Shown piece by piece: positions 1 to 11,930 of a stretch of DNA of 64,000 nt. Where the stretch lies: contig OY754469.1 of NCBI GenBank assembly GCA_963575645.1, positions 16,076,001 to 16,140,000 on the forward strand. The letters run 5' to 3'. The notes beneath the pieces were generated by a model. It was not told the DNA's origin. It did not search any database and was given only the letters and a program-made list of their open reading frames with translations. This stretch comes from Xanthostigma xanthostigma (lineage: Eukaryota > Arthropoda > Insecta > Raphidioptera > Raphidiidae). The number at the start of each line of letters is the position of its first letter. The stretch's first letter is position 1. The position numbers and the translations under genes were made by a program.

Positions 1-48
1 ATTTATAGTTTTAAATAAGAATAATGTTCAATTTCATTTTATTTCCAG

Positions 49-99
49 AGTAATCGAAGTCAACCCGCGATTGGCCTAAAACATACTCCAAAATCAAGG
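49..99 (+). CDS. Probable 17-codon internal exon of an unidentified gene
   Basis: A pyrimidine-rich tract ending in TTATTTCCAG precedes position 49, and a near-consensus donor GTGAGT starts at 100. The 51 bases between are open only in the frame that begins with the first base: the other two frames meet TAA. That frame gives SNRSQPAIGLKHTPKSR, a basic, polar segment I do not recognise. The exon is a multiple of three and phase 0 at both ends, so it could be skipped without shifting the frame. The base composition (CCCGCGATTGGCC core) is richer in GC than its surroundings. No further exon is clear in the rest of the window, so the gene either continues leftwards or has a very long intron to the right. 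The splice signals are seen; the exon status is inferred. Confidence 0.5.
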
Positions 100-399
100 G
101 TGAGTCTTTTTTAATATTTTTTTTTATTACAGCAGTTTTAAAGGATTCATATCGCTAGTAAAAATATTGCATCGACTAATTTTCCATATTTAAATTTTTT
201 TTATTTAAAAAATGAATACGTATCAAAATCTAAATCATTTACGTGTTTCATTCACATTTTTTTATTTTTAACTCAACTGCCCATAAAAACGGTTTTCTAT
301 GTACATCCACTATAGTACCTACACACATACATTTTATCCAAACCCAAACAAAATCCCTGTTTAAAACCCTAGACACGAATTCTGTCTGGAGTTTAGTGC

Positions 400-933
400 A
401 ACCAAAGGACGTTGGCATCGTCCAAAAGCGTCGTACAGATGCGATGCTCGCCCTTGGCTACGACGCTGCACTGACGCCATTTAAAGTTGACTAAACTATA
501 CCGGAGCGCCCAACCAATAGCGTACTCTGTGTGTGATTGAACAGTTGACTGTCTGCCGAGGCCGGAATAACTCGTCAGTCTGTTATGGCGTATCGTGTTG
601 AACGTTTGATTTTTTTTACACTCGCGCTTTGTGATTTTGTTTTGCTTTAAAAGCGACACATGCTCGAATTTTGAGTTTGTTGTGGATCAGTCGAGCCGTG
701 TAAAGATTGAATCAGTGCTAAAAATCTGTGAAATATGTGTAATTTATGTTTATGAACTCTGTTCATGTTTTTTTTGACAATATTGTAAGAGATGCATTCG
801 TGGTGTTTTTGAATGCTTTCAAGTGATTTTTTAGTGTGGTGTTAGGCCGAATATTTGCTTGGAAGAAGTTTTGGCAGATCAAAGATTTTTTGACGTATAT
901 TATGCAAGCATTTTGGCAGTGAATTCCAGTCAG
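400..933 (+). promoter_or_regulatory. Candidate promoter and non-coding first exon
   Basis: From about 405 to 600 the DNA is dense in CpG dinucleotides, unlike the AT-rich sequence around it, and carries CCAAT at 511 and an arthropod-type initiator TCAGTC at 575-580. I see no matching downstream promoter element and no TATA box at the right spacing. The following 350 bases have no long ORF and end in a plausible splice donor, TCAG followed by GTAAAT (exon end near 933). This would fit a non-coding first exon, or an alternative promoter of the gene whose exon lies at 49-99. Composition and motifs are seen; transcription is inferred. Confidence 0.3.
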
Positions 934-2510
934 GTAAATGGCGCCAATTTATTTTTATACACATTTTAACACAAAATATTACACTTACGTCCTTTTGGTT
1001 GATAAATATTTACGATACATTTGTAGTTTGTACGACTTTACAAACATTTCGTCGAAATGAATCACAATGCTTACCTTTTAGTAATTCCATACAGGTAAAA
1101 TCTTTTGTGTACCTACGTTTATAAAGTCGAAAGCCTCCTAACTCAATAGCTATATTATACCTATATAGAAAAAAAAAAAATAGAAACTGCAGGTTGTTCA
1201 ATGTTGACAGAGTTTTAACACGAGGATTTGGATTCGTTTTGATAACAAAAACTAGCTACATCTTATTAATTTATTGACAGATAAAATTTAAGTAGAAATA
1301 CTTCCTCGCATCATTTTGACATTCAATTAAAAAATAGTAAAAAAAGTGTTTTTTTTCGAAATTTTCTGAAGAAATAATTAGTTCCTTCAGTCATCGACAC
1401 CTTTTTAAAGTGTTGATATCCTGCGAAAGTATCTTTTGCTCACACGATCATCCCGTGTGAGGAAAAGATAATTGAATTAGCGATTTTGAGGATTTCATCA
1501 GTCCCCAAAAGCGTTGATTCAATTTTAAATACCTATGGAATAATAATATGACCAAGCCGTTTTTGCGTGATGCTTGAACTAACAAATGCAGTGTTATTTA
1601 TGTCGATTAGAACTGAAACTAGCGCCATTAATTATCTTGTCCTAACTAAACCGATAATAAGTTTTGACAAACAAGAGTGATCGGTAATCGAAGGTCGAGG
1701 CAATTTACATTAAATATCTACGGATAATAATTGGTTGTATTTTTTATAGATAATGAATGTGTACGTATTTAATAAAAGTACCGGCTTCATTAGTTGTAAT
1801 AGTTGATAATTGTTATCAATAATTAGTTCAGCGGCATGCTGGCATTAATATTTTTATAGGCGAATTAATTAATTATAGGCGAAAGTTGCTTAATTTACTT
1901 ATTTAGTTGAAGTAATAGGTAACGTTTTGATACGGGTTACAAAATTATTATTACTAAAATAAGGGATATTAAAATTGGAAGAGGAGCAAGGCGTGGCTTT
2001 AAAACAAACAACCGAATGTTGTTAATTATTACAGGCTGAACATCAGACAATTATAATTTTGTGATTCCCAAAAAAAGCATTAATTTTATAATGCTTAAAT
2101 AGACATTTACATGTTATTATAACGATGCACTTGTGTGCTATTATATTATAATGAACGAGTATATCTTTTTATATCAAATATTTGCGCGCAGTCAATATTA
2201 TGCTATATACATAATAATTGATACAGCTTTTCATAATATACCTATAGATACACCAAATCTAATTCATAATACGTAGATACATATTATCTCTAATAAAACG
2301 GTACCCTTGCTGTTTAAACAACCTGAAATGTTTGTTTTATTAAATTTAATTTTATTAACGTTCAAATATACTTTTTTAAGCTCTCTCTTTCTCTCTCTCT
2401 CTACAGCCTGGCAAATACTATTTACGATATGATTTGTATGAATGATGAAAATTTTTTTACAACAACGACGTGAGTTACATTTTCAAAAAATCTTTTATTG
2501 ATAGCCCCAA
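934..2510. other. No gene seen; AT-rich, intron-like
   Basis: No conserved coding or repeat family was recognised. A short CT-rich microsatellite lies at about 2382-2402. Confidence 0.5.
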
Positions 2511-3090
2511 ATTGACCAAACGTATATAGTTCTTTATTCGGTACATTTGTTCTTAAGGTAACTATTCCTCTGAATAAATTCAATTCACCACGCAGAATAT
2601 TATGCTTAATGCAGGTATTAATCTATTCTGTCATTTAGCCAGGGTATAATTAATATTTATTCGCCTGATAAAATAATAATGGCTCCCACATAGATCATAA
2701 TACCTAACCTATAAACATGGAGTATTACATCTACAGTTTCTCTTGCGAATTTATTTATGTGTTGTTTACTTGTTTATTAACCTTTTGTGAACTGTATAGT
2801 TGTAAGACATTAAAGCTAGTGGAAGTTTTGTGTCGAATTGGGTTACGATAAAACATTATTTTATGAAAAATTTTTTGACGTTTATACTAACGCCATCGGT
2901 CGGATTTTTGGGTGAACGTCAAAATATTCAACAAAAAGAACAAGGCGTGTAGTGCAGTATATATTTATTCTACAAGTAACTATTCTAACAGATATATTGC
3001 TTGGTGAATTGAAAGTAAATTTTATTCGAAGGAATAAATTTGTTCCAAGGTTAGTAACTTCTATCTTTAAAAGTGTACGGTGAATATGGG
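2511..3090 (+). repeat. Interspersed repeat family F, copy 1
   Basis: About 580 bp alignable by eye with 49422-49993 (same strand) and 25531-26110 (opposite strand). Shared blocks include TTTTTGGGTGAACGTCA, TTGGTGAATTGAAAGT and the run CTTCTATCTTTAA near the right end. The two ends are imperfect inverted repeats (a left block with GAATAAATTCAATTCACCA matched by the reverse complement of the right block), so this is probably a non-autonomous DNA transposon. The left end of this copy is the most diverged. No ORF of interest. Confidence 0.6.
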
Positions 3091-4049
3091 CATAAGAGGT
3101 CAAAATTATCTATCTGAAAATTAATTTCCATTCTCCACGACCTAGTTTTCTATTTTTTCTATTTTTCGTCAAAAACACTACTATAATACATAATCATGAC
3201 GAATTAATTTACCTGTTTTTTAAAACGTACGTATGTGAGCAAATTTCGTTGGAGTCACTTCATTTCCACAAAAAATAGAACTCTGAAATGATCCACGAGG
3301 CCCCGCCCACTGAAAGTTGATAATAATTTATTTCAAGATTAAATTTCGTTAAAATATTCGTTTTCTAAAATTCAAAACAGGAAATCCAGTTGAATTATAT
3401 TATTTTAATATGCGTCGTTGAGAAAATAACGTAGGTTGCAGCCGGATTTCTAAATGCACTTTGACAATAATTTTCCATCAATAAATTCGGTATGAAATGG
3501 GCGTTGTGTATCCAATGTAATAATTTATTTATTTAATAACCTTGTACATTTATTTATGCCTTCATGATTTAAACAGTCTTCTGTGCTTCAAACCAATAAT
3601 AATAATTGATGCCAATGTGTCCCTATTTTAATAATGTACAGCACCGGAACGAACAGAAATCTATAACACTTTTAATTTACAGCGAGTGTCGTTAAACAAA
3701 TCAATTCTTTGTCAAAAATGTACCTATTTGTTTTATTAACAACGTCTTGAATCTTTTATTTTACTGACTTTTTTGTTCTGGAATTTATCAGATTATCTGT
3801 TATTTCCTTCCCACAGATTTTCTTTTCATTCCCCCCCAACCAATTTTCTTTCCCACGTCTGCTGCCCTGCAATATACTAGTTTCGGACCATGTCCTAGGA
3901 TTTCATTAGTATCGATATATTTTATGGTATGCCATCTCGATGAAAAACGATAAAAACCGAATTTTTTTTTGGATAAACTAAAAAAAAGTAAATTCTATAA
4001 AAAATTCAAGTTTGTCATATTGTATCGAAAATGAACATTTAAAAAAATA
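3091..4049. other. No gene seen
   Basis: AT-rich sequence without recognised repeats or coding potential. Confidence 0.45.
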
Positions 4050-4057
4050 TTCTAGAC

Positions 4058-4493
4058 CAGTGATTCCTAAAGTGGTTTATATCGACACCCAGGGGTCGAC
4101 GACAACTTGCAAGGGGTCCATGTTAGCGGGAAACAAAATTGGGGGTCCATGAAATGAAAATGGGGGTCAACGATAGTGAATCTCCTAACAAAAAAAAAAA
4201 AACAAACTGGACATCGTTAACAACTAAATTGATGCCAAATGTTGAAAATTTATTATTATAGCATCAGCTGTTGTATCTAATTAATAAATGTATAAAACTA
4301 AACATTTCACACTACACTTCATTACCGTTATAAATTTAAATCGTTCAAAGTAAGTAGCACTATACCGGTTGTCAAAAAAAAACATTTGAAATTAATGAAT
4401 ATGCAAAAAATCAATATCAGATAAGCGGGGGTCTACCTAAAACCGAAAAACATGGCAAGTGGTCTACGAGACAAAAAAGTTCGGAGACCTCTG
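4058..4493 (+). mobile_element. hAT-type MITE, family A, copy 1
   Basis: 436-bp element starting CAGTGATTCCTAAAGTGG and ending GTTCGGAGACCTCTG. It is flanked by a perfect 8-bp target duplication TTCTAGAC at 4050-4057 and 4494-4501, the length expected for hAT transposases. The interior is homologous to 17344-17877 and, reversed, to 15827-16039. There is no transposase; mobilisation in trans by a hAT enzyme is inferred. Confidence 0.8.
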
Positions 4494-4501
4494 TTCTAGA
4501 C

Positions 4502-5092
4502 GATTAAAAAGACAATGATTATTTTTTATTTTTTTTTTTTGATCAAAACAATTCCTAAATGAAAACACGGCTCAAAAATGCGTCTGTTTGGCCAGATCTG
4601 TATCAAATTGACGACCACTAAAAACAGAAACATCATCGATCAGGAGGCCTACGCTCATTCAGTACGCAGTGAATATGGCATCTGTTTACAACTTAGAACT
4701 ATCATCGCCAGGTGGGCGTTTGTTTTCGATGGCGGTCTGTCTAGTCGTTAAAGTTTCCCAAACACCGAGCCATCGATTGCGTGACTATTAATCTCAATGA
4801 TGAATCATTAACAGAATAACAATTTGATTGTTAATTAGTATTTTTTTTCAATTATATGTATGCCTAACACGTGTAGAGAGGGTTGAGATCTACCGTGTCT
4901 CATTAAATTACGTACTTGCGTTTTATTAATAACTTTATACATGCCGTTTTAATAACGTCAATTTAGCTCCACATTGTCGCTCGTATTGATTCGATTTTTG
5001 AAGGAACTTAAACTTCAAAAAATATCATTTACCAGTTTGAATTGAAAATGAACCCAGTCGTGTTTCCGAGTTATGCCGATACAAAGATAAAA
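4502..5092. other. No gene seen; small GC-richer patch
   Basis: The part at about 4616-4795 is richer in GC than its surroundings and contains an initiator-like TTCAGTAC, but it has no extended ORF or convincing splice pair. Confidence 0.4.
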
Positions 5093-5634
5093 AAAACGAC
5101 CAAGTGCGAGTCGGACCCCCACTCTTAGGGTTCCGTACAAACTTATGCAAATAGTTCCTTCATCACGGGAATCGAGTCTCGAAGATTTTTCTCGCTTAGC
5201 CGTTGGAAAACTGTTGTCCCCATACATCAACAGACGCCGCGGTCAGTTTTCCAACTAATCGTGTAATTGCAGTGACTTCAGATGGACCACTGAACTGTAT
5301 TGTACATTGTGACTAGATCTGATAGCCTAAATTCCGTGCCGTGTTGTATCCGAGAGTTCTCATATTGTGCTGAATAAATGCACCGATGGCGAACGCTTGT
5401 TTTGTATTAGAACTGTTACTGTGTACGTGCGTGACATGTTGTTGCGATTTAAAAACATTATTTTAATTGTAATGTAACTACAAATTTACGGTTTTCGGAT
5501 TTTTTCCTTTACTTGTGCTATAAGACATTGCTTCTTGCCCATGGTTCTAGGTCAACGGGAAGTACCCTATAGGTTTTGATTCTCAAAATTCTTGACAGAC
5601 AGACAGACAACAAAGTGATCCTTTATAAGGGTTC

Positions 5635-6886
5635 CTTTTTGAAGTAAAACTTCTTTACGCACGCTTGACTTGGGGAGTAAGCTGGTGAATGCCTGACGAG
5701 AGATTTACGGACGTGTGATCGGGCGAGGCGAACGAAAGTTGAAAGGGAGATATACGTTAGTGAAGATAGAAAGAGGATGGCTACTGGCACCATAAGGTGG
5801 CCGAAATAAATGCTTCACTGGCTCGTTGCGCCATCAGGTGGCCGAAAATATAAGCAGTACTAACAATAGAATGACACATACTTTACTTGCCAGTGGCGCT
5901 ATCGGGTGACAGAAAAAGATTTACGCTTTAAATCCTACGAGAGCTAAGTAATTGCAATGTAGGTATTACTTTTGTTTTCATTATCTTTATGTCTATATTT
6001 CTTTCTTCTTACATTAGACCGTTCATTTCATTCTTGACCAATTTTATAAATTAATATTTTGTTCAAAACATTAAATATTCTACGTTTAAGGAGGTTGAGC
6101 CGTTTTACAAAGATAATGAAAAAAATCTGAAATAAAGTTTTTTAATAGATTTTACTATGACAAAATTTTCTGTAAAAAATCCAAAATCATTAGGAGATTT
6201 ATAAAGTTAAAAATTAAAAAAAACTTTTATATGTAGTCTTAAGGAAAATATGTCAACCTAGCATGCAAACTGTTTTTAATTTTTTGCAAATAACCAAATA
6301 ATGTCAGCAGTTCCGAAAACTTACGCATATTTTAATATTTTTTCCAAATTAATTAAGACTTTTAATCAATAAAAAAAAAAATTATTAAACCTTAGCACTT
6401 TTCGATTATGGACTTTTATTCTTGATTTTTAACAATTTTAACTAAATTTTCAACTTTTTAATGATTTAATTTTAATTTTTATTACTTTAATTTCTTTTTT
6501 TAATTATTTACTGCAAAAAAATGTAAAATACAGATGTTTACATAAATTTGTTTTTTCTAACCTAACTTTGTACAAAAAATTTAAAAGTTAGTCCATTAAG
6601 TAAAATACTGAAATAATTAATTAATATTAAAAAAATTATTTATTTATGCCTTTATGAAAATAATTTGTTGGTATCATCGACTTATAACCTTTTGTAAAAA
6701 TTTATTATGGAAAAGTTCCCATTTAGAATTCGACTTACTTTTGATTGGGACTGTAACGCATCAACCTCCTTAAAGTGAATAAAATTGTAAAATCATTTTA
6801 AAGTTCATATTTTGTGAATTTTCGGGTGAATAATAACAAATTATGGCAGGAAGAAGTTTTACTTCAGTCGTGTGGTCTAAAGCGTT
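5635..6886 (+). mobile_element. Repeat family G, copy A, inserted in the lepidopteran repeat
   Basis: Begins GAAGTAAAACTTCTTTACGC, passes through GGGGAGTAAGCTGGTGAATG, and ends near GAAGTTTTACTTCAGTCGTG and GGTCTAAAGCG. The blocks GAAGTAAAACTTC and GAAGTTTTACTTC make the ends inverted repeats. Other copies are at 16122-16640, 42075-42662 and a partial reversed one at 52525-52665. This copy is longer because of the TTAA-flanked insertion at 6090-6769. No transposase is present and I cannot name the superfamily. Confidence 0.65.
6090..6769. mobile_element. TTAA-flanked MITE (piggyBac-like target)
   Basis: 680-bp insertion starting GGAGGTTGAGCCGTT and ending in the inverted match GCATCAACCTCC. 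It is flanked by TTAA at 6086-6089 and 6770-6773. Copy B of the host element near 16504-16514 preserves the empty site with a single TTAA (CTACGTTTAAAGTG), which proves the ends and the 4-bp duplication. TTAA duplication is characteristic of piggyBac transposases. The interior is very AT-rich with no ORF. Confidence 0.75.
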
Positions 6887-6925
6887 TTTTTTTTTCTTTT
6901 TGAGGTACGGAATCCTAAAAAATTA

Positions 6926-9120
6926 CAAATTCGTCTCGTGGGAATTTATTTTAAGTTAAATCACATTTTACGATGCACTTGAAAATACTTTATCTAGGTA
7001 TAATTTACAACCATTTAACATTCTTATTGCGTTCGTCACATAGTCCTGTACACTCTCACGGATGGGTTCCACCACTAACCATAATTCCTCTCATCTTTGT
7101 CGTCACGGTGATACATAAACCACCTCGTCCACTGATGTGTGTTAAAAAAAGACCCTGTTTTATATATTCGTCAAAGCTCTCATGTTACACATCATAAATT
7201 TAAGTAAGTAGTATTTTTTACGTCTTCGAGTTGGTATCTTTAAAACATAAGACGTGTCTGTGATTAAATACCATTAGGGGTTGAAACCTTTTTAATGTTA
7301 TCCAAACTAGATTTTTTGCTTTCGGTTTTTTTTTGTACCCGTGCGTTGTTCACATGTTTTATTAACGCCTAGTTCTTCGATTGCATTACAATGTCGGGCT
7401 TTTTTTGATTAGATACTGCCCCCAAATGTTTGTTCTCTGTTTAAAACAGGAAATTGGCATCAAGGTAATGATTTTAAAATCCGTAGAAAAATATTTTATA
7501 AACATTATTATTTTATCAGTAAAATTTATAAACCAATATTTTCTCAATAAGGAAAATCTATGAGATAACTCGTTAACATCGTACATTTTTTTTGTAATCA
7601 AATTTAATGAAATATTAACTTCAGAACTTACACTCTCATTAAAAAATGATAACCTCTAAGGAAAAAAAACTGAAAGCGTGTTTAGTGGAAAATTAAATTG
7701 TCAAATTTCAACATTCAACGAGTCACATCTTAACTCTGTTATGGCACAAGTAGAATCGTAGATATACCTATAGGAATAATAAAAGTATACTATGAATTGC
7801 AGAACAAGTTCTGTAACAAACATTTTAATCTTAATATGTTATCTTATTCTGGCGTTAATAAAATATTTGACAGTTTGACCTCAATAAAAAGTAACTTTTA
7901 GGCGTAAATATAATAATAAATTATAATAATATAATGTACTTCTTTTAAACGAGCGTGCTTGATATAAAGTACAATTCTTTGAAATCCAGACATCAAAATT
8001 TATGTAGGAAAACGTTAAATTTATATTAAGACTAAACTTTAAACATAAATTGGGGCAAGGATGATGATATATCATTCTCAACGACTATTTTTTAAAATTT
8101 TTCTGTAAGGTGTCGAAATATGGAACGATTGAAAATAATATCTAATCTGATGTGGTTCAAAAGATTCAAACATGATCTTTTTAAACGGTTTTATTAGCTT
8201 GGCCCAGTATTTTACTTTAATCAAAGTCCTTTATTGTGACTCATATTTATTTTCTAGTTTTTAGTATCATCGATTGTACAATAAAACCGTTTACCTTAAA
8301 AGATTTCGTACCTATTTTATTTTAAATCAAAAATAGATATTCAATGTCATTATCTATGACCAATAATATTTTAAATGAAGATAATGAATAAATATTTATA
8401 TGTTTTATTAATTTATTATTCATCTTATAACAATCGGCTTTAAATAAAGGAAAATTATAATGTTTGTTAATAATGAATAATTATTAATAGTTGCGTTTTA
8501 TAGTGTGGCTGCAGAATTATTTTGTCAAGACTTTTTCAACAATTTTTATCCGCGAGGAAAAGTATATAAATCTATAGTGATAGTCCATCAATCTTGGATA
8601 TGTTTATGAAGCAAGATATGTGATTTGTTTTTAGAACATCTTATATAAACGTTTATAATGCCAAGTTCACGATCATAGAGGCCCATATATCTATTTTTTA
8701 GCAAACAATAGCTGATCATAATTAAGTTATTGCGTGACTGAAACATCTTCTATACGCCTGACATCAAACTACTGGCCTCGAACTTTTAGCCGCACAGTAG
8801 CTATTTAGGAATTTTTTTTTTTTTATTGAGCCGTATTTTATGCTGCATTAGGCAGGTATACATGTTTATTTTTCTGGTTGTACGACTTCAAATTTATTAA
8901 TAGGTATTATTTTTTTTAATATTATACCTAATCATTCATCAAATATACTTTCACGAATTCAGTAGAGCCTGGGAACTAGGTTCAGGTTGTAAATTATTTT
9001 CATCTTTAAATTAGATATATTAATTAGAAACTGTGAATTAAGTATATTGAAATAAAAGCTTTGCTGGTGTCTATTTTTTTTTAAATCAAACTATTCTTTA
9101 TATTACATGGAACTGGAGTG
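6926..9120. other. No gene seen
   Basis: Long AT-rich stretch. Short openings on both strands lack motifs, codon bias or splice context and look random. Confidence 0.45.
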
Positions 9121-9208
9121 ACAGTGGCGCAACTATTTTAAAGAAGATGGGAGAGCTCCTAGGAGCTCAAAGAGCCGAGGTTGCCCAGCGCTGTTATAGG
9201 CAACTATG
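9121..9208. repeat. Partial hAT-like MITE end related to 38215-38427
   Basis: The right edge GAGGTTGCCCAGCGCTG matches the right end of the element at 38215-38427. The interior includes the palindrome GAGCTCCTAGGAGCTC. A left end CAGTGGCGC at about 9123 is possible, but no target duplication is visible. Confidence 0.4.
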
Positions 9209-9249
9209 ATATGTAGGCATTTGTAATATTCATAAATGTTTATTTTTAT

Positions 9250-10450
9250 TAGCGATGCATCCGATATCGATACCGATATATCGGCGATACTTCGGGTTAG
9301 CCGATATATCGGCGATACTTCGGGTTAGCCGATATATCGGTATCGACGATATTTTTATGACCGATTCAACGATACTTTTTAATTTAAAAATGTAGTGTAA
9401 ACGAGCGTGTTGTCTCGTCTATTTCGTTGCAAACGAGGCACGAACAATGCTCGGGGAAATCGCGTGTCTTGTTACTCCCGCCCGCTTTGGCCTCGCACTC
9501 GCATATCATTAATATTTCGCTAGGTTGACCGTTGTCGCACTTAGAATTTGTCATACATTCGTTTTCTGGCGCAATGACGTCTTATACCCAAACTTGAAAA
9601 AAATTGCGCAGAAGTACTTTAGTTTCCAAATGAGTTCTGTCGCATCTGAGAGACTATTTTCCAGCGCAGGTCTTATTCAAACAGACTTGCGAAATCGCCT
9701 TTCTCCGCAAAACTTAAGATTACTTTGTTTTTAAACAAAAATCTTATCAATGTTAATTTCAATTACTAAATTTTTTAATTATCTAATATTAACCTATGTC
9801 TCTACTTTTTATATTAAAAAATACGTGTGGCACTCGGGGACTGCCGCGGTAAAGCTATTGCATATTCTTTTTAGGTCTTTAAGTTTTTCTTCTCTATAAA
9901 ACGAAAATAGCTAGGTATAAATAATAAGGTATAAACAGTGTAATTACACACCAAAACAATTATTCATTCAAAAAATGTAAACAAAAATAACGATACTAAG
10001 AGTTTGATCATAGAATTTCGCGCGATGTACATTTATATAGATGTAATATCATATATACTTTCTCTGCACATAACCTAAATAATTTAGGTTATTTTTATAG
10101 CAGTATTATATATAAATTCATTTATACACAAATAAAGATAGAATCAGTTATGAGCAGTTATGCAGGTATGAGCACACAAACACCGTGCCGAAGTCTGCCG
10201 AACTGAAACGACGTTAGACGATGCACGGCTGTCAACGCCGCACCGCTGTGCCGGTCGGAGTGGGGGGTGTTAGGTTTTTTTTCGTTACGGAATTTCTTGA
10301 TTCGGTCGCCGCGCTCAAAGCCCGCGATAGAAGCTATGCAATAGCTTAAAAAAAATCTGACTTGTGATTTATTTATTATACCTTCATTTTTGAATTCACA
10401 ATAAGCATATCGGTATCGTATCGGCGAAAAGGCGTATCGATGCATCCCTG
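9250..10450 (+). mobile_element. Degraded hAT transposon with 8-bp target duplication
   Basis: 1201-bp element. The right end in reverse complement reads CAGGGATGCATCGATACGCC and the left end TAGCGATGCATCCGATA, a typical hAT terminal sequence. A perfect 8-bp duplication ATTTTTAT lies at 9242-9249 and 10451-10458. Only the last part of the transposase remains (9525-9734), so it is an internally deleted, non-autonomous copy. Near the left end a 28-bp unit containing the palindrome CCGATATATCGG is repeated at 9273-9300 and 9301-9328, with a third partial copy to 9340. Confidence 0.85.
9525..9734 (+). pseudogene. hAT transposase C-terminal dimerisation domain fragment
   Basis: The frame reads YPNLKKIAQKYFSFQ, then SSVASERLFSSAG and RNRLSPQNLRLL before a stop. 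This is the conserved hAT C-terminal dimerisation region, where the S-x-x-S-E-R-x-F-S-x-A-G core is diagnostic. Full hAT transposases run to about 600 residues; here everything upstream (BED zinc finger, RNase H-like catalytic core) is missing. The first 19 or so residues of the open frame have no clear hAT match. The fragment lies inside the 9250-10450 element with matching ends, so it is a deletion derivative and not an independent gene. It is not expected to be active. Confidence 0.85.
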
Positions 10451-10458
10451 ATTTTTAT

Positions 10459-11730
10459 ATAAGTAACTAAAATATTTTGCTCTATAATTAAAATTGGAAC
10501 ATCATATGATATATATTATTTTATATATTTGTTAAATATTTCCGATGTAACCTTGACGAGTCGTTTATTACTTTTAGTCATTTTGTGCTGTAAAATAAAT
10601 CTAATAAAAAGCGTATAAAAATAAACGTGCACGGTATATAAACGAATAGTTTCTTTTTTATAATATAACAGTGGAAAAATTAATACTGCAATAAAGTTAT
10701 TTGGAAAATAAATATTTAGGTATGATATTAACTTTTATATTGGAAAGTTTACATTTCATGTTTCCAATTTTAAATGCTCTGCACAAAACAGTCCTGTTAT
10801 GAGTAAATATTACCATATTGTTAAAGTCCTGAGTAATCGATATCGATACGCATAATCGTAACGTGTTTCCAGAATTTTTGTCTCGCTTGGCAACGCGGTT
10901 GAATCGATTTTGACAAAATATAAGTCCTATCTGCTGGTACAGAAATTAAAAAAATATAGGTATAATAGGCAACAATCTGGAAGTAAAAATAACCTTTATA
11001 TTTTTATTAAAATTTAAGAAACGTAAGGCTATAACATTGAAATATTTCAATCAATGTGAGACGTGGGAGCCTCCATTACTTGCACTCTGAATTAATTCAT
11101 TGTTCAACTATTGCATAAGTTGTACACATAAATTGTTGAAGGTCGATATTTTAGCCACATAGTACATACATATAATGTATTTGATTTAATTCATAATATG
11201 ATTTTCTCATTCATTGATAACAGATTTATGAAAGCGTTTTGTGGGTGAGTTGGCCAAAGGCCAAAACTTTACTATGGAGCAGACATTTGTAACCAAGCAG
11301 TGTTCCAATATCAGCACAAGGTTGACAATATGCTGTACCACAGAGTTTCTCAAACATATTAGGTATATTATGATTTTTTAAAGATTACGGAACGTATAGT
11401 ATAACAGAAAAGAATCTCTAACGAGATTCTTCGATACCAAAACATACGACACCTCTCTCTCCCAAGTGTCCATTTTCGTTATAGTTGTAAAACAGCTTCT
11501 ATAGCTGAACTTATGCCTTTTGGTCTTTTAACCAATAAATATTATTATATGCAGATTTTAAACAATATTACTGCGTATTTATATACTGGCACAAATACCC
11601 ACTAATAAAAAATTAGTCATGTTTCGAAAACATAACCTATATATTCCACAACTTGAATTGTAATTCGAATTTTGCTCAGTTACGATTTCAAAATTTTTCC
11701 CATCTTATCACGCCCATTGCAATTTTTTTG
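10459..11730. other. No gene seen
   Basis: AT-rich. GTTGGCCAAAGGCCAAAAC near 11251 resembles TTTGGCCGTAGGCCAAAT near 12060, suggesting a diverged repeat, but boundaries are not visible. Confidence 0.4.
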
Positions 11731-11734
11731 TCTG

Positions 11735-11930
11735 TTACTAGCGGGTGCGATAGATATAATTCTGCAAAATGTATTTCGTTTGCGGTCCGGCGTCTGAACT
11801 AATATAGCTTTAAGCAAATTCTACCTGCAGATTTGCTTTTAAACTAATAGCTTTGAACAAATTCTGTCAGGTGTCGCTATACTTTTGTTTTGCTTCTGAA
11901 CTAATAGCTTTAAACAAATTCTATCGCCGA
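11735..11930 (-). repeat. Lepidopteran SINE-like repeat fragment with internal minisatellite
   Basis: Reverse orientation of the 28997-29410 and 47552-47790 family: TCTGCAAAATGTATTTCG and GGTCCGGCGTCTGAAC match those copies. The phrase CTAATAGCTTTGAACAAATT occurs about three times in tandem-like order (near 11798, 11842 and 11900), a copy-variable interior. Confidence 0.55.

Larger units (their letters stand above)
5093..6925 (+). repeat. Lepidopteran interspersed repeat, split by a nested element
   Basis: The left part starts with ACCAAGTGCGAGTCGGAC and GGGTTCCGTACA at about 5098, a block I recognise from many lepidopteran genomes. It continues with GGGAAGTACCCTATAGG and the GACAGACAGACAACAAAGTG stretch near 5560-5615. 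It is interrupted after GGGTTCCTTTTT (about 5634) and resumes at about 6887 with TTTTTGAGGTACGGAATCC, the usual continuation of this repeat. Homology to 37918-38150 (reverse) supports it. The middle (about 5170-5440) does not match the typical repeat and is unexplained. Confidence 0.65.

Noticed and set aside
393-659. 88-codon minus-strand ORF over the CpG-dense block
   Set aside because: It has no recognisable domain, its composition follows the CpG-rich patch, and it overlaps a plus-strand opening. It is better explained by promoter-like sequence.
10158-10445. 95-codon minus-strand ORF
   Set aside because: It lies entirely in the non-coding right part of a hAT element and includes its terminal repeat.
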